Shown here: one piece after another, positions 38,930-48,878 of the stretch
Position numbering within the stretch: position 1 is the stretch's first letter
How the letters are laid out: each line of letters begins with the position of its first letter
Made by a program: the position numbers and the translations under genes
The notes under the pieces: model-generated
What the model saw: only the letters and a program-made list of their open reading frames with translations
Told to the model about the DNA's origin: nothing
Databases searched by the model: none
Assembly (NCBI RefSeq): GCF_011440275.1
Contig: NZ_JAAOIV010000005.1
Location: 182,141 to 246,140 of the forward strand
Origin: Metallococcus carri
GTDB taxonomy: Bacteria > Actinomycetota > Actinomycetes > Actinomycetales > Dermatophilaceae
Direction: 5' to 3'
Length of the DNA: 64,000 nucleotides

Positions 38930-39392
38930 ACGCCGCGGCCACGATCTGCGGGTCGCCACAGGCCGCGGCGAAGGCGTCGATGCGGCGGCGAATATCCTTG
39001 CCCAACAACCAGATTCCGATGGGGTCGGCAATCGGCGCCAGCCACTTCGGCCGGATCGCGAAGGTGTATTTCCACACCGCCCGGGTGCCACCTTCGACGG
39101 GCGTGAATCGCCAGCCGCCTCCAAAGGTGGCGAAGAACCACGGGCCGCGGCGCATCGTCATACCGACATTGCGCGGCGGGTTGTAGGAGACGTATTCACT
39201 CACCATCGACAGGCCGTGCCGCGATCGGGTGAAGGTGCGCACGCCCTTGCCGGGTCGCGCCGCGCCGTCCATCAGGTATTGCTGGCGGATGAACGGATCC
39301 CAGCGCAGCCGCACCTCGCCGGTCGTCTGGGAGACCGCGAACGCGACCTCGGGTTCGACGGCGACGGTGACCTCGCGCTCGACTTGCGGCAT
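38922..39392 (-). CDS. SRPBCC-fold (polyketide cyclase/START-like) protein
   Basis: 156 residues. The layout is that of SRPBCC proteins: an N-terminal strand VEREVTVAVEPEVAFAV, the RLRWDPFI segment, strands through MTMRRGPWFFATFGGGWRFT and a long C-terminal helix (DIRRRIDAFAAAC). Such proteins hold a hydrophobic ligand; the ligand is unknown. The first residues match the coenzyme Q-binding/polyketide cyclase subgroup. A minus-strand TACGCT lies six bases before the ATG, so the gene is probably leaderless. Its stop lies inside the last codons of the convergent mrdA gene. Confidence 0.8.
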   Translation of the reverse strand: MPQVEREVTVAVEPEVAFAVSQTTGEVRLRWDPFIRQQYLMDGAARPGKGVRTFTRSRHGLSMVSEYVSYNPPRNVGMTMRRGPWFFATFGGGWRFTPVEGGTRAVWKYTFAIRPKWLAPIADPIGIWLLGKDIRRRIDAFAAACGDPQIVAAAST

Positions 39393-39454
39393 ACCTTCAG
39401 CGTATGCCGCAGCGGTCGCCTTCTCCTCGACAGGAGACTGGCCGCTGCGGACCG

Positions 39455-40291
39455 TCAGTAGGGGATCGGGGCGTAGTCGGCGTTCTTGCCGGCGTTGGGG
39501 TCGTTGATGACCTCCGACGGCACGTCGCGCACCTTCAGCCCGGCGCGGCGGGCCTCCTCCAGAGCCTCGGCTGAGTACGGACCACCGCGCCAGAGGTCGA
39601 CGGCATATTTGCGCGTCTTGAGGTAGTCGGTGTACCGCGCGGCGTGCTCGTCGTCCAAGCCGAGGGCGGCGAAGATCGCCATCCGGTCACCGTCCTTGGG
39701 CGCCATCCGCCACGACGGGATCTTGGTGTCCTTGTCGTCGGGGTCGGTGGTCTTGCGGCGCGGGAAGCGGATCAGCTGACCGTTGCCGGAGTGGGTGATG
39801 CGCATGCTCCACACCCCGATGTCACCCGGCTCGAAGGGCACGTAGATGTTCTCGCCCTCCTTGAGCGACAGGATCTCGTGCGAGCCCTTGCGCAGGTTGA
39901 GGCCACCGGTGTGCTTGGTGTGGTCCTGCAGGTAGATGCCGAACCGCAACTGGGTGTAACGGCTGCGCCAGTCCGGGGCATTGCCGTCGGTGCGGTCGGC
40001 GTTGTCCTTGTGCCAGCCGCGCCCGGTCGCGTTGATCGTGAAGGCGCTGTCGCCGGCGTAGTAGATCTCGTCCTTGCCCAGGATCTTTCGGGCGATCTCG
40101 ATCATTGCGCCATCGGTGAGGACCGAGCGCAGACCGGGCCGGGCGAGCAGATCGCCGCCCTTCGCGCCGCCCCCCGCGCGGCATTGCTCGCGGAAGGCCG
40201 CGATCTCCTCCGGGCTATAAACGCCCTTGACGATGGTGTAGCCGTCTTTCCAGAATCCGTCGACATCGACGGGCTGTCCCAGTGTCGGCAC
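39455..40291 (-). CDS. Phytanoyl-CoA dioxygenase (PhyH)-family Fe(II)/2-oxoglutarate oxygenase
   Basis: 278 residues from GTG 40291, with GGAGGAG five bases upstream; an in-frame ATG at 40315 lies before this site and is not preferred. The iron ligands appear as the His-Lys-Asp of GRGWHKDN (residues about 92-99) and the distal His in RITHSGNG (about 166-173), with Arg in LIRFPRRK to bind 2-oxoglutarate. These fit the PhyH double-stranded beta-helix. The family hydroxylates lipids or small metabolites; the substrate is not deducible. It is divergent from rpsO. Confidence 0.85.
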   Translation of the reverse strand: MPTLGQPVDVDGFWKDGYTIVKGVYSPEEIAAFREQCRAGGGAKGGDLLARPGLRSVLTDGAMIEIARKILGKDEIYYAGDSAFTINATGRGWHKDNADRTDGNAPDWRSRYTQLRFGIYLQDHTKHTGGLNLRKGSHEILSLKEGENIYVPFEPGDIGVWSMRITHSGNGQLIRFPRRKTTDPDDKDTKIPSWRMAPKDGDRMAIFAALGLDDEHAARYTDYLKTRKYAVDLWRGGPYSAEALEEARRAGLKVRDVPSEVINDPNAGKNADYAPIPY

Positions 40292-40492
40292 GATGGCTCC
40301 TCCCAGTGGCCTCACGCCACCCTACTGTGACCCTCGTCACGCGCAAACGTGCCGCGCCGGCATACGGGCGATTAGGGGGAGTGGCGGGTTGCCGGTAGTC
40401 TGAGCGATGCCGTGAATCGGCCGCGGATCCAGAGCGCCCCGGTGAATCAGCCCGGGAGCACCGCGCAACGACCTCGAAGGAGTCACCCTTTC

Positions 40493-40762
40493 ATGCCGCT
40501 CGACACCGAGACCAAGTCCAAGATCATCGCCGAGTACGGCCAGAAGGAGGGCGACACCGGTTCGCCCGAGGTCCAGATCGCGATGCTCACCCAGCGCATC
40601 AAGGACCTCACCGAGCACGCGCGTCAGCACCCGCACGACCACCACAGCCGTCGCGGCCTGCTGCTGCTCGTCGGTCAGCGCAAGCGTTTGCTGCGTTACC
40701 TCGAGGAGATCGACATCGAGCGCTACCGCTCGCTGATCAAGCGACTCGGTCTGCGCCGATAA
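40493..40762 (+). CDS. rpsO: 30S ribosomal protein S15
   Basis: 89 residues, exactly the family size. It starts [17 protein letters not shown] and contains the 16S-binding signature [17 protein letters not shown] and [21 protein letters not shown]15 nucleates the central domain of 16S rRNA. A GAAGGAG site lies ten bases before the ATG. The leader from about 40400 is some 90 bases long; S15 often controls its own mRNA, but I see no clear pseudoknot. It is followed by pnp, the conserved order. Confidence 0.97.
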   Translation: MPLDTETKSKIIAEYGQKEGDTGSPEVQIAMLTQRIKDLTEHARQHPHDHHSRRGLLLLVGQRKRLLRYLEEIDIERYRSLIKRLGLRR

Positions 40763-40783
40763 TCATCGAACTTGCGACCATGG

Positions 40784-40811
40784 AGGCGGTCACCCATCGC
40801 GGTGGCCGCCT
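40784..40811 (+). terminator. Hairpin between rpsO and pnp
   Basis: AGGCGGTCACC (40784-40794) pairs with GGTGGCCGCCT (40801-40811), with one G-T wobble and a six-base loop. It may be a partial terminator or RNA-processing site, as the rpsO-pnp junction is in other bacteria. Confidence 0.5.
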
Positions 40812-40890
40812 TCTGGCGTAGGACGAAGCACAGGCGGGCGCACAACGACGATGCGCCCCGCTCAAGAGAGAAACAAGAACAGGAGGGCCC

Positions 40891-43398
40891 ATGGAGGGTC
40901 CAGAGATCACTTTCGCCGAGGCTGTCATCGACAACGGCAGCTTCGGCACCCGCAAGGTCCGGTTCGAGACCGGACGCCTGGCCAAGCAGGCCGCCGGCGC
41001 GGTGCTCGCCTATTTGGACGAGGACACCGCACTGCTGTCCACCACGGCTGCCGGCAAGCAGCCGAAGGACCAGTTCGACTTCTTCCCGCTGACCGTGGAT
41101 GTCGAGGAGCGGATGTATGCCGCCGGCAAGATCCCGGGCAGCTTCTTCCGTCGCGAGGGTCGTCCCTCGACCGACGCGATCCTCACCTGCCGGCTGATCG
41201 ACCGTCCGCTGCGTCCGGCCTTCGTCAAGGGGCTGCGCAACGAGGTCCAGGTCGTCATCACGGTGCTGTCGCTCAACCCCGACCACCAGTACGACGTGCT
41301 CGCGATCAACGCCGCGTCCGCCTCGACGCAGATCTCCGGTCTGCCGTTCAGCGGCCCGATCGGTGCGACCCGCGTGTCGCTCATCGACGGTCAGTGGGTC
41401 GCCTTCCCGAACTTCTCCGACATCGAGCGCTCGACCTTCGACATGGTCGTCGCCGGTCGCATCGTCGGTGACGACGTGGCGATCATGATGGTCGAGGCCG
41501 AGTCCACCGAGTCGACCTGGGACCTGGTGAAGACCCAGGGCAAGCAGGCGCCGACCGAGGACGTCGTTGCCGAGGGCCTCGAGGCCGCCAAGAAGTTCAT
41601 CCGCGTCCTGTGCGAGGCCCAGCAGGAGCTGGCCGGCCAGGCCGCCAAGGAGGTGCAGGAGTTCCCGCTCTTCCTGGACTACCAGGACGACGCGTATGCC
41701 GCCGTCGAGCAGGCTGCGACCTCCGACACCACCGCCGCTCTGCAGATCGCCGACAAGCAGGAGCGCGAGACGCGCCTCGATGAGCTCAAGGAGCAGCTCA
41801 AGGCCGACCTCGCCGGTGAGGGCAAGCCCTTCGCCGAGCGCGAGAAGGAGATCTCGGCGGCCTTCCGCTCGCTGCAGAAGAAGCTCGTGCGCGAGCGCAT
41901 CCTGCGTGACCAGGTCCGCATCGACGGGCGTGGCCCGAAGGACATCCGGGCGCTCTCGGCCGAGGTCGAGGTGCTGCCGCGGGTGCACGGTTCGGCGCTG
42001 TTCGAGCGCGGCGAGACCCAGATCATGGGTGTCACCACGCTGAACATGCTGCGCATGGAGCAGCAGCTGGACACCCTGTCGCCGGTGACCCGCAAGCGCT
42101 ACATGCACAACTACAACTTCCCGCCCTACTCGACCGGTGAGACCGGCCGGGTGGGTTCGCCGAAGCGGCGCGAGATCGGTCACGGCGCGCTCGCCGAGCG
42201 GGCGCTCGTGCCGGTGCTGCCGACCCGCGAGGAGTTCCCCTACGCCATCCGTCAGGTGTCGGAAGCGTTGGGCTCCAACGGTTCCACCTCGATGGGCTCG
42301 GTCTGCGCCTCGACCCTGGCGTTGTTGAACGCGGGTGTGCCGCTGCGCGCACCGGTCGCGGGCATTGCGATGGGTCTGGTGTCGGCCGAGGTCGACGGCG
42401 AGACCAAGTACCTCGCGCTGACCGACATCCTCGGCGCCGAGGACGCCTTCGGTGACATGGACTTCAAGGTCGCCGGCACCCGTGAGTTCGTCACCGCGAT
42501 CCAGCTGGACACCAAGCTCGACGGCATCCCCGCCGCGGAGCTGGCCAAGGCGCTCACCCAGGCCCGCGACGCCCGGATGCACATCCTGGACGTGATGAAC
42601 GAGGCGATCGACGCTCCCGACGAGATGTCGCCCTTCGCCCCGCGCGTCATCTCGGTGAAGGTCCCGGTCGACAAGATCGGCGAGGTCATCGGCCCGAAGG
42701 GCAAGATGATCAACCAGATCCAGGAGGACACCGGCGCCGACATCTCGATCGAGGACGACGGCACCGTCTACATCGGTGCCACCGATGGTCCGTCGGCCGA
42801 GGCGGCCCGTGCGGCGGTCAACGCGATCGCCAACCCGCAGATGCCCGAGGTCGGCGAGCGCTTCCTCGGCACCGTCGTCAAGACGACGACCTTCGGCGCG
42901 TTCATCTCGCTGCTGCCCGGCAAGGACGGCCTGCTGCACATCTCCGAGGTGCGCAAGCTCGTCGGCGGCAAGCGGATCGACGCGGTCGAGGACGTGCTGG
43001 CCGTCGGCCAGAAGGTCCAGGTGGAGCTGAAGGAGATCGACCCGCGCGGCAAGCTCTCGCTGGCCGTCGTCGAGGAGGGTGGCGGCGACTCCGGTGCGCC
43101 GGCCGCCTCGGACGCGGGCACGAGCGACCCGGCTGCGACGGCCGACGCCGGTTCGAACGATGCCGGCTCGGCTGACGCAAGTGCGACCGGTGACGCTGCT
43201 GCCGAAGCTCCGGCCGATGACGCCGCGCAGGCGAACGACGGCTCGCAGCCGAACGACGGCGAGGCGGGCGATGACCGTCCGCGCCGTCCGCGTCAGCGCC
43301 GCCGCGGTGGCCGCGGTCGCGGCCGCGACGGTGAGTCGAACGGTTCGTCCGGCGACGAGCAGCCCGCCGACAGTGGCGAGCAGACCGAGACGGTCTGA
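40891..43398 (+). CDS. pnp: Polyribonucleotide nucleotidyltransferase (PNPase)
   Basis: 835 residues, with AGGAGG upstream of ATG 40891. Two RNase PH domains are visible: the first with [20 protein letters not shown], the second with [16 protein letters not shown] and [18 protein letters not shown]. They are joined by a helical linker. The KH domain is at about 590-650 ([17 protein letters not shown]) and S1 at about 655-725 ([18 protein letters not shown]). The last 110 residues are a disordered tail: Ala/Asp-rich, then an Arg/Gly block ([17 protein letters not shown]) and an acidic end. The enzyme degrades RNA 3'-5' with phosphate. Confidence 0.97.
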   Translation: MEGPEITFAEAVIDNGSFGTRKVRFETGRLAKQAAGAVLAYLDEDTALLSTTAAGKQPKDQFDFFPLTVDVEERMYAAGKIPGSFFRREGRPSTDAILTCRLIDRPLRPAFVKGLRNEVQVVITVLSLNPDHQYDVLAINAASASTQISGLPFSGPIGATRVSLIDGQWVAFPNFSDIERSTFDMVVAGRIVGDDVAIMMVEAESTESTWDLVKTQGKQAPTEDVVAEGLEAAKKFIRVLCEAQQELAGQAAKEVQEFPLFLDYQDDAYAAVEQAATSDTTAALQIADKQERETRLDELKEQLKADLAGEGKPFAEREKEISAAFRSLQKKLVRERILRDQVRIDGRGPKDIRALSAEVEVLPRVHGSALFERGETQIMGVTTLNMLRMEQQLDTLSPVTRKRYMHNYNFPPYSTGETGRVGSPKRREIGHGALAERALVPVLPTREEFPYAIRQVSEALGSNGSTSMGSVCASTLALLNAGVPLRAPVAGIAMGLVSAEVDGETKYLALTDILGAEDAFGDMDFKVAGTREFVTAIQLDTKLDGIPAAELAKALTQARDARMHILDVMNEAIDAPDEMSPFAPRVISVKVPVDKIGEVIGPKGKMINQIQEDTGADISIEDDGTVYIGATDGPSAEAARAAVNAIANPQMPEVGERFLGTVVKTTTFGAFISLLPGKDGLLHISEVRKLVGGKRIDAVEDVLAVGQKVQVELKEIDPRGKLSLAVVEEGGGDSGAPAASDAGTSDPAATADAGSNDAGSADASATGDAAAEAPADDAAQANDGSQPNDGEAGDDRPRRPRQRRRGGRGRGRDGESNGSSGDEQPADSGEQTETV

Positions 43399-43420
43399 AC
43401 CCCGCCCCAGTATGACGAGG

Positions 43421-43446
43421 GTGCCCGGCCGCGCGCGGCCGGGCAC
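43421..43446 (+). terminator. Terminator after pnp
   Basis: A fully self-complementary 26-base block (GTGCCCGGCCGCG and its complement), followed by CTTCGCTC. Confidence 0.7.
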
Positions 43447-43519
43447 CTTCGCTCTATCCGCGCTCGAAAGTTCCTGTGGATAGCGTTTTGGACGACCCTG
43501 CCGCGCAACACTGGCGGCC

Positions 43520-44608
43520 ATGACGACCTCGACGATGCGACTCGCCGCCCTCCTCCTCGTCGCCCCCGTGACCGTGACACTCGCCGCCTGCTCCAGCGGT
43601 GGGGGTGGTGCAGCCACGACCACCCCAGCCACGCCATCTCGCACCTCGACGCCGCCGCCCGCGCCCAATCTGTCTGTGGCGCAAGCGAATGCGGTGCTCA
43701 CCGACTACGACCGCCGCAACAACGCCGCGATCAAAAAGGCGGCGAGCTATGACCCGAGCGGTTGGGCGAGTGCCGACACCGGCGTCCTGCTCGCCAGTGA
43801 CCGTCGGCAGACCGCGATCGCGAAGGCGCTGACCCGCAAGGAGCCGCCGGTGGCCCTGCGGTCGACGGCCACCGCGGCCTACGGCGGCGTCGGACCGACC
43901 GACACCCAGGGCACCTGGGCGCTGATCGTGGGCAAACAGACGATGACCAACCCGACGCCCAGTTCGTCAGCAAGCTCCTCGCCGGCGGGGCGGGAATACC
44001 TCACGCTGCAACCCGGCCAGAGCACGGCCGGGTGGACCGCGTTCGGGTCGGTGTGGAGTCCAGCGGACGCACCGGCCCTGCCGAAACCCGTGACCACCGC
44101 GCCCGCACCGCTCACCGCGCCCCAGCGCCAAACGATGGCCAACGCCGTGTCGAACGCCGCCTATGCGGTCTCCAACGGGGGCACGAGCGACTTCGGCTAC
44201 GCGGCCGTGATCAAGCAGATCCGCGCCTTCGGCTGGGGCGACTCGGTCGCCCAGAAGGACCGCGCGGCGGCGAACTCGAACTATCAGTGCGCCGGCTGGG
44301 GTGATGCCAAGCGGACTCCCGCGACGACGGCCACCTTGCTCGGCACCCCGGCCGTGCGCACGCTGCGGGCGCAGGGCGCGACGCTCGGGCTGGTCAGCCT
44401 CGACTGCGACCAGACCCTGACCGCACCCGACGGTCAGCGGATCACCCTGGACCCGCGCATCGCCACGGTCGACGGCGTCAAGCTCCCCACGGGCAGGGAG
44501 GTGACGCTGCGGGCGGCTGTGCAGTTGCTGCTGGTGGTGCCCGATCAGGGCAAGCCGGCGATCGTGGCGGGCCGGGTGGGATATGTGCTCCCGCGCGGAG
44601 CGGACTGA
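43520..44608 (+). CDS. Secreted lipoprotein of unknown function
   Basis: 362 residues. A type II signal peptide is clear: positive start, hydrophobic LAALLLVAPVTVT, lipobox LAAC with Cys24, then a Gly/Thr/Pro-rich linker. The mature part has two regions, around residues 55-170 (TDYDRRNNAAIKKAASYD) and 205-355 (VIKQIRAFGWGDSVAQ). It contains two cysteines near 255 and 295 that could form a disulfide. I recognise no enzyme motif. The lipoprotein would be attached to the outer face of the membrane. AACACT (43507-43512) lies seven bases before the ATG. Confidence 0.75.
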   Translation: MTTSTMRLAALLLVAPVTVTLAACSSGGGGAATTTPATPSRTSTPPPAPNLSVAQANAVLTDYDRRNNAAIKKAASYDPSGWASADTGVLLASDRRQTAIAKALTRKEPPVALRSTATAAYGGVGPTDTQGTWALIVGKQTMTNPTPSSSASSSPAGREYLTLQPGQSTAGWTAFGSVWSPADAPALPKPVTTAPAPLTAPQRQTMANAVSNAAYAVSNGGTSDFGYAAVIKQIRAFGWGDSVAQKDRAAANSNYQCAGWGDAKRTPATTATLLGTPAVRTLRAQGATLGLVSLDCDQTLTAPDGQRITLDPRIATVDGVKLPTGREVTLRAAVQLLLVVPDQGKPAIVAGRVGYVLPRGAD

Positions 44609-44792
44609 CACTCAAATCGTGATCCGGCGGCCATATCGAGACCGGCTCCGTGGGGTCTACGCTGGCCGTTATCGGGCCGCTCGACATGGGGGAGCGGTCC
44701 GGGCTGATCCGGGCGGAACGCCGTCGCGACGCAGAGCGTCGGACCGACGGTCCGCCCGAGCAGGGGGACACGACATACAAGGGGGAAACATC

Positions 44793-45341
44793 ATGAGGTT
44801 CACACCTGTCCGCACGGCCGTGGCACTCGCGGCAGCGACGCTCATCGCGACGCCCGTCGCCATCGCCGGCACCGCCGACCGAGCCCAAGCGGCAACCAGC
44901 ACCTGTGCCGTGCAGTGGGGATCGCTCGAGAAGCGCGGCGGCACCTACACCACCGCCGAGTTCAACCGGGTCCGCACCGGTCAGCACGCCTGCTACGACC
45001 GGATCGTCATCGACGTTTCCGGCCCCAAGGCGCCCGGCTACATCGTGAAGTACGTCGACCAGGTCCGCGAGGACGGCAGCGGCAAGGTCGTGCCGGTGCG
45101 CGGCGGCGCGAAGCTGCAGATCGTCGCGATGACGCCGACCATGAAGCCGGTGGCCAACAAGACCGAGCTGGCGGATGTCACCGGCTACCGCACCTTCCGG
45201 CAGGTGGCGTATGCCGGAAGCTTCGAGGGCCAAACCACGATCGGGCTCGGCGTGCGCGCCCGGCTGCCGTTCAAGGTCTGGACGGTCAACAGTTCCACCG
45301 GCTCCAAGCTCGTCGTCGACGTGGCTCACACCTGGAGCTGA
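44793..45341 (+). CDS. Exported AMIN-like domain protein
   Basis: 182 residues from ATG 44793, preceded by AAGGGGGAA. A Sec signal peptide is present (TAVALAAATLIATPVAIAG, cleavage near Ala-Gln-Ala-Ala, residue 34). The mature domain is beta-rich: TCAVQWGSLEKR, HACYDRIVIDVSGPKAPGY, YVDQVREDGSG and a final FKVWTVNSSTGSKLVVDVAH. This is the AMIN-like fold found in actinobacterial exported proteins, related to cell-wall-binding AMIN domains. Two cysteines could form a disulfide. A 184-base leader with no other gene lies upstream. Confidence 0.75.
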   Translation: MRFTPVRTAVALAAATLIATPVAIAGTADRAQAATSTCAVQWGSLEKRGGTYTTAEFNRVRTGQHACYDRIVIDVSGPKAPGYIVKYVDQVREDGSGKVVPVRGGAKLQIVAMTPTMKPVANKTELADVTGYRTFRQVAYAGSFEGQTTIGLGVRARLPFKVWTVNSSTGSKLVVDVAHTWS

Positions 45342-45385
45342 TCACCGCGCGGTGAAGCGGCAGCGGCGGCTGGCACGATGGTGCG

Positions 45386-46357
45386 ATGCCGTCGCTGCTG
45401 CTGACCTGCCCCGTCGGGCTCGAGGACCTCGTCCGCGGCGACGTGCAACAGGCCACCCGGCTGCAGGTCAGCGTGCACGCCGCGGGTGAGTTGCTTGCCC
45501 TCGACGTCTCGCCCGAGCAACTCGCCACCCTTCGCGAGCAGCCGATGATCGACCGGATGGCGGTGCCGGGCACCGACGAGGCCGCCCGGCGCGCCGCTGC
45601 GGTGCTGCTCGACACCGAGCCACGCTTCCGCGTGCACCTGCCGGGTGACACCGCCGCCCGGCAGCAGCTCGTCGAGCAGGTCAGCCGCCAGACCGGCTGG
45701 ACCAACTCGGCGAACGACTGGCAGCTCAATATCGACACCGTCGCCGACCGGATCGAGGTCGGTCCGCTGGCGTGGGCCGCGCGGTTCGGACGGCTGCAGC
45801 GGCTGCCGGCCACCACGCCGCCGGTCGTGGCCGCCGGCGTGCTCCGGCTGGCCAAGGTCAGCGGGGCCGACCGGCTGCTCGACCCCTGCGCCGGCGTCGG
45901 CACGATGCCGATCGTGGACGCCCTGACCCGGCATACCGGATCGCGGATGGCGACCGACGCGAGTGGCGAGGCGGTCGCGCTCGCCCGTGCCAATGTCGCC
46001 GCGCTCGGGGTGGTCGTGCAGGTGGCCGAAGCCGACGCGACCCGGCTCGACCTGCCGGACCGCAGCATCGACCGGGTCGTCACCGATTTGCCCTTCGGCA
46101 AGCGGATCGGCAGCCACGACGACAACCGCACGCTCTACCCAGGCATCCTTGCCGAGCTCGACCGGCTGCTGACGCCAGCGGGCCGGGCCGTGCTGATCAC
46201 CGACGACAAGCGGCTGTTCACCGACGCGGTGCGCCGCCGGCGGGGCCTGAAGGTCGTCAAGGAGCAGCCGCTGCGCTACAACGGCGTCACCCCGACTGCC
46301 TACACCCTGACGAGGGTGCGTCACGACAAAGGACAGCGCGGCCGCCCACGCGGCTGA
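45386..46357 (+). CDS. THUMP-type RNA N2-guanine methyltransferase (Trm11/TrmN-like)
   Basis: 323 residues. The N-terminal half (LLTCPVGLEDLVRGDVQQ, VHLPGD) resembles the THUMP-associated region of Trm14/TrmN proteins. The C-terminal Rossmann domain has LLDPCAGVGTMPIVDAL (motif I, about residue 163) and TDLPFGKRIGSH (motif IV, DLPF in place of DPPY). These are typical of enzymes making m2G in tRNA. CACGAT (45374-45379) six bases before ATG suggests a leaderless transcript. The exact tRNA position is not deducible. It is followed after 21 bases by the PhoD-like gene. Confidence 0.8.
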   Translation: MPSLLLTCPVGLEDLVRGDVQQATRLQVSVHAAGELLALDVSPEQLATLREQPMIDRMAVPGTDEAARRAAAVLLDTEPRFRVHLPGDTAARQQLVEQVSRQTGWTNSANDWQLNIDTVADRIEVGPLAWAARFGRLQRLPATTPPVVAAGVLRLAKVSGADRLLDPCAGVGTMPIVDALTRHTGSRMATDASGEAVALARANVAALGVVVQVAEADATRLDLPDRSIDRVVTDLPFGKRIGSHDDNRTLYPGILAELDRLLTPAGRAVLITDDKRLFTDAVRRRRGLKVVKEQPLRYNGVTPTAYTLTRVRHDKGQRGRPRG

Positions 46358-46378
46358 CGGATTTGTGAGGATGTGAGC

Positions 46379-48028
46379 ATGGCACCTGCTCTCGTCCTCG
46401 GTCCGTTACTGCGCCACGTCGGCGAGACGACCGCCACGATCTTCGTCCAGACCGACGGCTTCGCCACGGTCACCGTGGAGACCGCCGGGCGGCAGTGGGC
46501 CATGCCGACCTTCAGCGCGTACGGCCAGCATTACGCGATCGTGCTCATCGACGGGCTCCAGCCGGGATCGGTCCAGCCCTACACCGTCGCGCTCGACGGG
46601 CAGCAAGTGTGGCCCGAGTCCGACAGTGCCTTCCCGCCGAGCAAGATCGCCACGCTCGACCGGTCCAAACCGGCCCGCTTCCTCTTCGGCTCGTGCCGCA
46701 CCTCGGTGTCGCACGACAAGGAAGGCAACAAGAAGCACGGCGTCGACGCGCTGCGCGCCTATGCCTACGACATGGCCAAGGACCCCAGCCACTGGCCCGA
46801 CTTCGTGCTCTTCCTCGGCGACCAGATCTATGCCGACGAGACCTCGCCCGCGATGCGCGAATTCATCGAGCGCAGAAGGGGATTGGACGAACCGCCCGGC
46901 GAAGAGGTCAAGGACTTCGTGGAGTATGCCGAGCTCTATCGCCTGGCGTGGTCCGACCCGGCCAACCGGTGGCTGCTGTCCACGCTGTCCAGCGCGATGA
47001 TCTTCGATGACCACGACGTGCGCGACGACTGGAACACCTCGCACAGCTGGCATGTCGAGATGAATAAGAAGCCCTGGTGGCACGACCGCATTGTTGGTGC
47101 GCTCGCGTCCTATTGGGTCTACCAGCACGCCGGCAACCTTGACCACGAGTCGCTGCGGGCGGACCCGATCTGGCAGGTGATTGCCCGGCATACCGGCCCG
47201 GAGGAACTCGATCTCACCGCGCTGCTGCACGACTTCGCCGAGCGCGTGGACCGCGACCCCAAGACCTACCGGTTCTCCTTCACCCGCGACCTGGGCGAGT
47301 CCAAGCTGATCGTCATCGACTCGCGGGCGGCGCGCGACCTGCGCCCGGAGCACCGCGCAATGCTCGACGAGGACGAGCTGGCCTGGCTGGACCGCGAGAT
47401 GGTCGGAGGCGAGGAGCATCTGTTCATCGGCACCTCGCTGCCCTTCCTGCTGCCGACCGGCATTCACGACCTGGAGTCGCTGAACGAGACGATGGCCCAG
47501 GGTGACCGCCCGCGCCTCGCCAAATACGGCGAGCAGATCCGCCAGGCGGTCGACCTCGAGCACTGGGCGGCCTTCGAGTCCTCCTTCAAGGCCGTCTCGA
47601 AGATGCTGATGGAGGTCGCGAGCGGCAAGCGCGGCAAGGCGCCGGCGACGATCAGCTTCCTCTCCGGCGATGTGCACAATTCCTACATCAACGAGGTCAC
47701 CGAGACCTCGCAGCCGGTCGAGTCGATGATCATCCAGGCGGTGTGCTCGCCGATCCGCAACCCGCTGCCGCCGCACGTGCGCATGCTGCAGGGCACGTTG
47801 TCCGGCTGGATGGGTGGTCCGATGCGTCGGCTGGTCAAGCGGGTGTCCGGCGTGAAAGTGCCTGACTATCAATGGAAAACGACGCACGGCCCGTGGTTCG
47901 ACAACAACCTCGCGAGCGTCGAGGTGCTTGGTTCGCGGTTGCTGTTCACCTGGGATCGCGGCGAGGTGCACGACGGGAAGTATGACGACCCGCAGCTCGT
48001 GCGCGTCGCGACCGTGCTGATGGACTGA
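46379..48028 (+). CDS. PhoD-like alkaline phosphatase (metallophosphoesterase)
   Basis: 549 residues from ATG 46379; GTG 46373 is in frame, but the GAGG site (46367-46370) fits the ATG. An N-terminal beta domain (LVLGPLLRHVGETTATIFVQ) is followed by the metallophosphatase core. Metal-site blocks are ARFLFGSCRTSVSHD, LFLGDQIYADE, AMIFDDHDVRDDWN and ISFLSGDVHNSYINEV. PhoD enzymes cleave phosphate mono- and diesters with Fe/Ca. Unlike classical PhoD, this protein has no Tat or Sec signal, so it is probably intracellular. It ends six bases from the convergent kinase gene. Confidence 0.87.
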   Translation: MAPALVLGPLLRHVGETTATIFVQTDGFATVTVETAGRQWAMPTFSAYGQHYAIVLIDGLQPGSVQPYTVALDGQQVWPESDSAFPPSKIATLDRSKPARFLFGSCRTSVSHDKEGNKKHGVDALRAYAYDMAKDPSHWPDFVLFLGDQIYADETSPAMREFIERRRGLDEPPGEEVKDFVEYAELYRLAWSDPANRWLLSTLSSAMIFDDHDVRDDWNTSHSWHVEMNKKPWWHDRIVGALASYWVYQHAGNLDHESLRADPIWQVIARHTGPEELDLTALLHDFAERVDRDPKTYRFSFTRDLGESKLIVIDSRAARDLRPEHRAMLDEDELAWLDREMVGGEEHLFIGTSLPFLLPTGIHDLESLNETMAQGDRPRLAKYGEQIRQAVDLEHWAAFESSFKAVSKMLMEVASGKRGKAPATISFLSGDVHNSYINEVTETSQPVESMIIQAVCSPIRNPLPPHVRMLQGTLSGWMGGPMRRLVKRVSGVKVPDYQWKTTHGPWFDNNLASVEVLGSRLLFTWDRGEVHDGKYDDPQLVRVATVLMD

Positions 48029-48034
48029 GCCGGT

Positions 48035-48676
48035 TCACAGCGGCCCGCGCGCGATCCAGCTGTGGGCTGGCACCCGGGTGTCGGGCGTGCCGTTGACCAC
48101 CAGGGCCGCTCGCTCCCACGGTCGTTCGAGGGCGAGGAAGGGCTGCTCGAAGCCCATCCATTCCTCCCAGAAGTCCGCCGCCTCGGCCGGCGTGCGACCG
48201 AGCTCGATGTCGCGGGCGATGCCGCGTTCTTTGGCGATGTCCTCATCCGATTGCACCCAGAGCACGACATTGGCCAACGGCGCGAGCGCCGACCGGGCGG
48301 CGCCCACACCCTCGATGACCAGCCGGTCGGACACCGGCACGGTGATCGCGCCTTCGCGGCCGCGCTCGACCCAGCCCGGGGGCCGGTAGGCCACCTCCTC
48401 GTGCCGGATCCACGGGTCGAGCACCCCGCCGAGCAGTGCCGACACCCACTCGGTCGGATGCAGGTGCCACGCCACGTCGTCGGTGTGCACCACCGGGGCG
48501 TCGAGCCGTTGCGCCAGCCAGGTGGCGGTCGTCGTCTTGCCGCTGCCGCTGCGGCCGTCGATGAGCACCAGCAGGCGGTCGTCGCGACCGGTGAAATCCG
48601 CGATCGTGTCGGAGATCGCCGCATCGGTCATCAGCACGAAGGTGCCGGCCTCCGGTTCACCGGGGTGCAGACGCAT
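48035..48676 (-). CDS. P-loop kinase, uridine kinase-like
   Basis: 213 residues from ATG 48676. Walker A is VLIDGRSGSGKTTTATWLAQ (about residue 37). Then comes an acidic VVHTDDVAWHLHPTEW region that would hold the nucleobase or acceptor, and RLVIEGVGAARSALAPLAN as Walker B. The lid region DIAKERGIARDIELGR is basic. This resembles uridine/phosphoribulokinase-type kinases annotated in actinomycetes without a proven substrate. ATG 48631 is an alternative start. A minus-strand CACGAT lies seven bases before ATG 48676, consistent with a leaderless transcript. Confidence 0.78.
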   Translation of the reverse strand: MRLHPGEPEAGTFVLMTDAAISDTIADFTGRDDRLLVLIDGRSGSGKTTTATWLAQRLDAPVVHTDDVAWHLHPTEWVSALLGGVLDPWIRHEEVAYRPPGWVERGREGAITVPVSDRLVIEGVGAARSALAPLANVVLWVQSDEDIAKERGIARDIELGRTPAEAADFWEEWMGFEQPFLALERPWERAALVVNGTPDTRVPAHSWIARGPL

Positions 48677-48864
48677 GGACCCGATCGTGCCGCATGCGCC
48701 AGACGGGCGGGCGGACACCGCGCCGCGCAGCGGCACCCACGAGGCCGCCATACCCGAGCAAGAGCGCAGCGGCCACGGCGATGCCGGCCGGCGACCAGGT
48801 CCACATGTGCGCCGACTTTCGCAGTCGTCCCTGGACGTATGCCGAGCCCGGCCGGCTGCCGCTC

Positions 48865-48870
48865 TAGGGT
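48865..48870 (+). promoter_or_regulatory. -10-like TAGGGT for leaderless dapB
   Basis: TAGGGT is followed by eight bases and the ATG of dapB. There is no ribosome-binding site. Confidence 0.5.
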
Positions 48871-48878
48871 GGGCTGCC

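Noticed and set aside
40723..43701. A 992-codon minus-strand frame opposite pnp
   Set aside because: It is antisense to pnp and of the same low-complexity type; no conserved domain.
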